Shown: positions 60,885 to 64,000 of the stretch, in pieces
Layout: each line of letters opens with the position of its first letter
Numbering within the stretch: the first letter of the stretch is position 1
DNA from: Noviherbaspirillum pedocola
GTDB lineage: Bacteria > Pseudomonadota > Gammaproteobacteria > Burkholderiales > Burkholderiaceae_D
Direction of reading: 5' to 3'
NCBI RefSeq assembly: GCF_016632335.1
Contig: NZ_JAEPBG010000003.1
Span: 372,001 to 436,000, forward strand
DNA: 64,000 bases
Notes under the pieces: model-generated
Database searches by the model: none
What the model was told of the DNA's origin: nothing
What the model saw: the letters and a program-made list of their open reading frames with translations, nothing else
Program-made: the position numbers and the translations under genes

Positions 60885-61883
60885 ATGCCCGCCATCACGC
60901 CATTTCGCCGCCAGCAAGGCGCTTCGCTGATCGAGATCATGATCGCCATCACGATCGGCCTGCTGATTCTCGCCGGCGTCTCCAGCCTGTTCGTGCGCAA
61001 CAGCCGCGCCCATGATGAAATCCGCCGCGCCAACGAGCAGATTGAAAACGGCCGCTACGCCGCCTCGCTGCTGGCCGACGATTTGCGCAACGCCGGCTAC
61101 CTGGCGGAATTCGATCCGTCGTCCATGGCCACGCCGGTGTCTCCCGATCCCTGCGCCACCGATGTCGCCAGTCTGGCCGCAGCCATGGCCATGCCGGTGC
61201 AGGGAATCAACGATGTCGCCACCGCGCCGACCTGCCTGTCCGATGTGAAGACCGGTACCGATATCGTCGTGGTCCGGCGCGCCAGCACCTGCGCCGTCGG
61301 CGAAACCGGATGCGAAGCCGCAGTCAGCGGCGCGGTCTATCTGCAGGCTTCCGGATGCAACAGCGCCACCGAACTCGGCTCGGGCAATGTGAATACCTAC
61401 TATGCGCTCAGCAGCAGCGCCACCAGCCTGACGAAGAAACGGGTGGATTGCGTAACGACCGCGCCGCTGCATCGCTACCGCGTGCACATCTACTTTGTCG
61501 CCAACAACAATGTCTCCGGCGACGGCGTGCCGACGCTGAAGCGCGCCGAACTCGGTCCCAGCGGCTTTTCCATCGTGCCGCTGGTCGATGGCATCGAGAA
61601 TCTGCAGTTCGAATACGGCATCGACAGCCTCACCGCCGCCACCGGCATGCCCGCGTCCTGGGCCGCGGATGCGGGCAGCGACGCCGCCTGGCGCAATGTC
61701 GTGGCGGTGAAGATCCATGTGCTGGCGCGTGCCGCCACGGCCAGCGCCGGCTACACCGATGCCAAGACCTATACCCTCGGCGCAGGCGTCAGCTACACAC
61801 CGACCGGCGCGGCAGCCAACTACAAGCGCCATGTGTACGAGACTACGGCGCGCGTCAACAACACCGCTCAGAGGAACATGTGA
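60885..61883 (+). CDS. pilW: Minor pilin PilW
   Basis: 332 residues. Prepilin site RQQG-ASLIEIMIAITIGLLILAGVSSLF with Glu at +5, then ANEQIENGRYAASLLADDLRNAGYLAEFDP, the strong PilW signature. The large C-terminal domain holds several cysteine pairs (CATD, CLSD, CAVGETGC). The stop codon shares its last base with the ATG of pilX (TGATG). The start lies 10 bases after pilV. Confidence 0.88.
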   Translation: MPAITPFRRQQGASLIEIMIAITIGLLILAGVSSLFVRNSRAHDEIRRANEQIENGRYAASLLADDLRNAGYLAEFDPSSMATPVSPDPCATDVASLAAAMAMPVQGINDVATAPTCLSDVKTGTDIVVVRRASTCAVGETGCEAAVSGAVYLQASGCNSATELGSGNVNTYYALSSSATSLTKKRVDCVTTAPLHRYRVHIYFVANNNVSGDGVPTLKRAELGPSGFSIVPLVDGIENLQFEYGIDSLTAATGMPASWAADAGSDAAWRNVVAVKIHVLARAATASAGYTDAKTYTLGAGVSYTPTGAAANYKRHVYETTARVNNTAQRNM

Positions 61884-62503
61884 TGCGGCCAACGCCTCTT
61901 TCCCGCCAGCGCGGCATCACGCTGATCGTCAGCATGATCATGCTGATGCTGATCACGATGCTGGCCATCAGCTCGTTCCGCCTCGGCAGCGGCAATCTGC
62001 AAATCGTCGGCAACATGCAGCAGCGCGGCCAGACGCTGTCGGCGGCCCAGAGCGCGATCGAGCAGGTGGTGTCGAACCCGAACTTCAGCGCCACGCCGAC
62101 CAATGCCGTGCCCGCGCCCTGCACCGACGCCGCCGGACAGAAGCAGGCCAACACCGCCTGCATCGATGTCAACGACGATGGCAGCACCGACGTCACCGTG
62201 GCCGTGGGCAGCACCCGGTCCAACGGCCAGTGGCAGACCGCGCCCTGCGTGCAGCAGGTCAAGCCGGTCACCAATGCCAATCTCGACTTGTCGCGCACCG
62301 AAGACGCGAGCTGCGCCATCGGCGTCGGCCAGACCTTTGGCGTGGCCGGATCGGCCTCCGGCAATTCGATGTGCAATGAAATGCTCTGGGACGTTGAAGC
62401 GGTGGCAACCGATACCAGCCAGGGCGCAAGCGCGACCGTGGCTGCCGGCGTGCGCGTGCGTACCTCCAGCGACGACGCCAACTCCACCTACAACTGCAAT
62501 TGA
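61883..62503 (+). CDS. pilX: Minor pilin PilX
   Basis: 206 residues. The N-terminus RQRG-ITLIVSMIMLMLITMLAISSFRLG lacks the Glu at +5, as is normal for PilX (GspK-like tip position). Then QIVGNMQQRGQTLSAAQSAIEQVVSNP matches PilX. GAGGAA lies 8 bases upstream. Contains a DVNDDGSTDVTV stretch that resembles a calcium-binding loop. Forms the tip complex with PilY1, encoded 8 bases downstream. Confidence 0.86.
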   Translation: MRPTPLSRQRGITLIVSMIMLMLITMLAISSFRLGSGNLQIVGNMQQRGQTLSAAQSAIEQVVSNPNFSATPTNAVPAPCTDAAGQKQANTACIDVNDDGSTDVTVAVGSTRSNGQWQTAPCVQQVKPVTNANLDLSRTEDASCAIGVGQTFGVAGSASGNSMCNEMLWDVEAVATDTSQGASATVAAGVRVRTSSDDANSTYNCN

Positions 62504-62511
62504 GGATAGCG

Positions 62512-64000
62512 ATGAGGATTTCCCGTTTCGCCGGCGCGGCCGCATTGACCGGCCTGTGCGGCATGACGACGCCGTCGCTCGCCGACGATATCGACATCTT
62601 CACCACGCCAGGCAGCGCTTCCGGCGCCACGGCCAATGTGCTGATCGTGCTCGACAACACCTCGAACTGGTCGGCGAACAACCAGCAATGGCCCGGCGGC
62701 ATTACGCAGGGCCAGGCCGAGGTCAACGCCTTGTCGCAGGTGATCGGCAATCTGCCGGCCAGCATCAATGTCGGCCTGATGACGCTGACCACGGTCTCGG
62801 GCAACCAGGGCGGCATGGTGGTGTTCGGCGTCAATTCGATGACCAGCGCCAACATCAGCAGCTGGCAGTCCTGGCTCACCGCGCGCTACAACAACATCAC
62901 TGATCCGACCTGGAAAGCGTCTTCGAATGCCACCTATGGCGGCGTAATGTTCGACGTCTTCAAGTATTTCGGCGGCTACACCAGCCCGGCGCATGCGAAC
63001 GACGATGTCGCCGGCACGCCAACCGACAGCACGCATTTCGGCCTGGCGCGCTATTCCAGCATACCGACGGCGCAAGTCGACGCCACCGCCTACAGCGCCA
63101 ACTATGCGAACTATGTGTCGCCGGTCACCAATCCCTGCGCGAAGAACTATGTGATCTTCATCGGCAACGGCTTCCCGAACCAGGACGATCCCACGCTGCT
63201 GGCCAATGTGAACGGCGACGCCACGCCGGTGCAGCCGAACGGCATGGACGGCGGCAACAAGGTCTATCTCGCAGACGAATGGGCGCGCTACCTGTTCCAG
63301 ACCGACGTGGCCGCGATCTCGGGACAGCAGAACGTCGTCACCTACACCCTGGATGTCTTCGGCAGCAAGCCGTCCAGCAACCATCCGACGCAGGCGAACT
63401 ACCTGTCCAACATGGCGCGCGCCGGCGGCGGCAAATACTTCACGGCGCAAAGCGCGGCCGATATTCTCAGCGCGCTGGAACAGGTCTTTGCCGAGATACA
63501 GAGCGTCAACACCACCTTCGCCTCGGCCTCGCTGCCGATCTCGGCGACCAACCGCACGCAGCAGGCGAACCAGGTCTTCATCGGCATGTTCCGGCCCGAC
63601 GCCAGCGCCGCGCCGCGCTGGATGGGCAACATGAAGCAATACCAGCTGGTCAACAGCGGCAGCTCGATCGACCTTGGTGACGCCAGCGGCGCGCTCGCGG
63701 TAAACCCGCTGACCGGCTTCCTCGCCAACTGCGCCACCAGCTTCTGGACCACCGATTCCGGCAGCTACTGGTCCAACGTCCCGGAAAACCCGTCGCCAGC
63801 CGGCGCCTGCCCGGCCTCGAGCACGAGCTACAACAAGTTCTCGGACGCCCCGGACGGACCCATCGTGGAAAAGGGATCGGTCGCCGAAGTGGTCCGCAAG
63901 GGCAACAATCCGCCGACCACCAATACCACGCCGACCTGGGCGGTGAACCGCAAGGTCTACACCAGCTCGGGCACGACGCTGGTCAACTTCAACACCACCA
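62512..64000 (+). CDS. pilY1: PilY1 pilus tip adhesin (N-terminal part)
   Basis: At least 496 residues; the frame runs off the window. Signal peptide (MRISRFAGAAALTG, cleavage near SLADD), then a von Willebrand A-like domain starting ANVLIVLDNTSNWS. The metal site is DNTSN rather than the classical DxSxS, as is common in betaproteobacterial PilY1. Later segments include KNYVIFIGNGFPNQDDPTLL, NYLSNMARAGGGKYFTAQSAADILSALEQVF and MFRPDASAAPRWMGNMKQYQL, all PilY1-like; the C-terminal beta-propeller should follow outside the window. Sits at the pilus tip and mediates adhesion and surface sensing. Confidence 0.88.
   Translation, partial: MRISRFAGAAALTGLCGMTTPSLADDIDIFTTPGSASGATANVLIVLDNTSNWSANNQQWPGGITQGQAEVNALSQVIGNLPASINVGLMTLTTVSGNQGGMVVFGVNSMTSANISSWQSWLTARYNNITDPTWKASSNATYGGVMFDVFKYFGGYTSPAHANDDVAGTPTDSTHFGLARYSSIPTAQVDATAYSANYANYVSPVTNPCAKNYVIFIGNGFPNQDDPTLLANVNGDATPVQPNGMDGGNKVYLADEWARYLFQTDVAAISGQQNVVTYTLDVFGSKPSSNHPTQANYLSNMARAGGGKYFTAQSAADILSALEQVFAEIQSVNTTFASASLPISATNRTQQANQVFIGMFRPDASAAPRWMGNMKQYQLVNSGSSIDLGDASGALAVNPLTGFLANCATSFWTTDSGSYWSNVPENPSPAGACPASSTSYNKFSDAPDGPIVEKGSVAEVVRKGNNPPTTNTTPTWAVNRKVYTSSGTTLVNFNTT

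Noticed and set aside
1-64000. tRNA, rRNA, CRISPR, insertion sequence or phage genes
   Set aside because: None seen on reading both strands; no repeat-spacer pattern, transposase or integrase motif. The excisionase-like HTH at 38827-39555 is fused to GAF and has no integrase partner.

Overview
The window is GC-rich DNA from a free-living Gram-negative betaproteobacterium. Burkholderiales, probably Oxalobacteraceae-like, is my inference from a NagR/NahR-type regulator, salicylate 5-hydroxylase, TsdBA cytochromes, the betaproteobacterial minor-pilin order and homodimeric AceE. There are about 55 credible genes. I saw no rRNA, tRNA, CRISPR array, IS element or phage module.

Layout. (1) 1-7250: end of a Met-Gly-Pro repeat protein, then a leftward periplasmic thiol-redox operon (TlpA-like, DsrE-like, DsbD, DsbG, TlpA-like). 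It diverges from an OmpR-type two-component system, and the shared promoter region has two mirrored TTAA-N7-TTAA boxes. (2) 7261-13980: inorganic-sulfur region with a Tat-exported DsrE-like protein, an orphan solute-binding protein, TsdB and TsdA (thiosulfate to tetrathionate). Opposite it run an ArsR/BigR-type sensor, two YeeE/YedE half-transporters and a TauE permease, diverging from a persulfide dioxygenase. Closely similar AT-rich palindromes precede both transcription units. (3) 14130-18915: salicylate 5-hydroxylase genes with reductase, a half-size gentisate-dioxygenase-like cupin, a tiny ORF and a divergent NagR-like regulator. (4) 18959-21685: soluble PAS hybrid kinase. (5) 21807-28158: uncharacterised operon of DUF4331 protein, small lipoprotein, TPR protein, HupE/UreJ-like membrane protein with an EF-hand-like loop, and TonB-dependent receptor. 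(6) 28553-37496: alpha/beta hydrolase and the gentisate pathway (FAD hydroxylase, transporter, gentisate dioxygenase, fumarylpyruvate hydrolase, binding protein, maleylpyruvate isomerase) with divergent LysR. (7) 37772-46807: two related small hypotheticals, a 28-residue membrane peptide, HTH-GAF protein, chemoreceptor, HxlR with alcohol dehydrogenase and PRISE-type reductase, lipoprotein hydrolase, SYLF protein. (8) 47028-53324: eroded segment with kaiC-like and aceF stumps beside an intact orphan aceE and an Lrp regulator, then a LysR/aldo-keto reductase pair. (9) 53673-64000: Gcr-type membrane protein, five-PAS GGDEF-EAL protein, and a minor-pilin operon (pilE, fimT, pilV, pilW, pilX, pilY1) that runs off the end.

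How the genes work together: regions 3 and 6 give a complete route salicylate -> gentisate -> maleylpyruvate -> fumarylpyruvate -> fumarate + pyruvate. Region 2 handles thiosulfate and persulfide under a thiol-based repressor. Region 1 keeps periplasmic thiols reduced, probably under metal or redox stress. Region 5 is the best candidate for an undescribed system.
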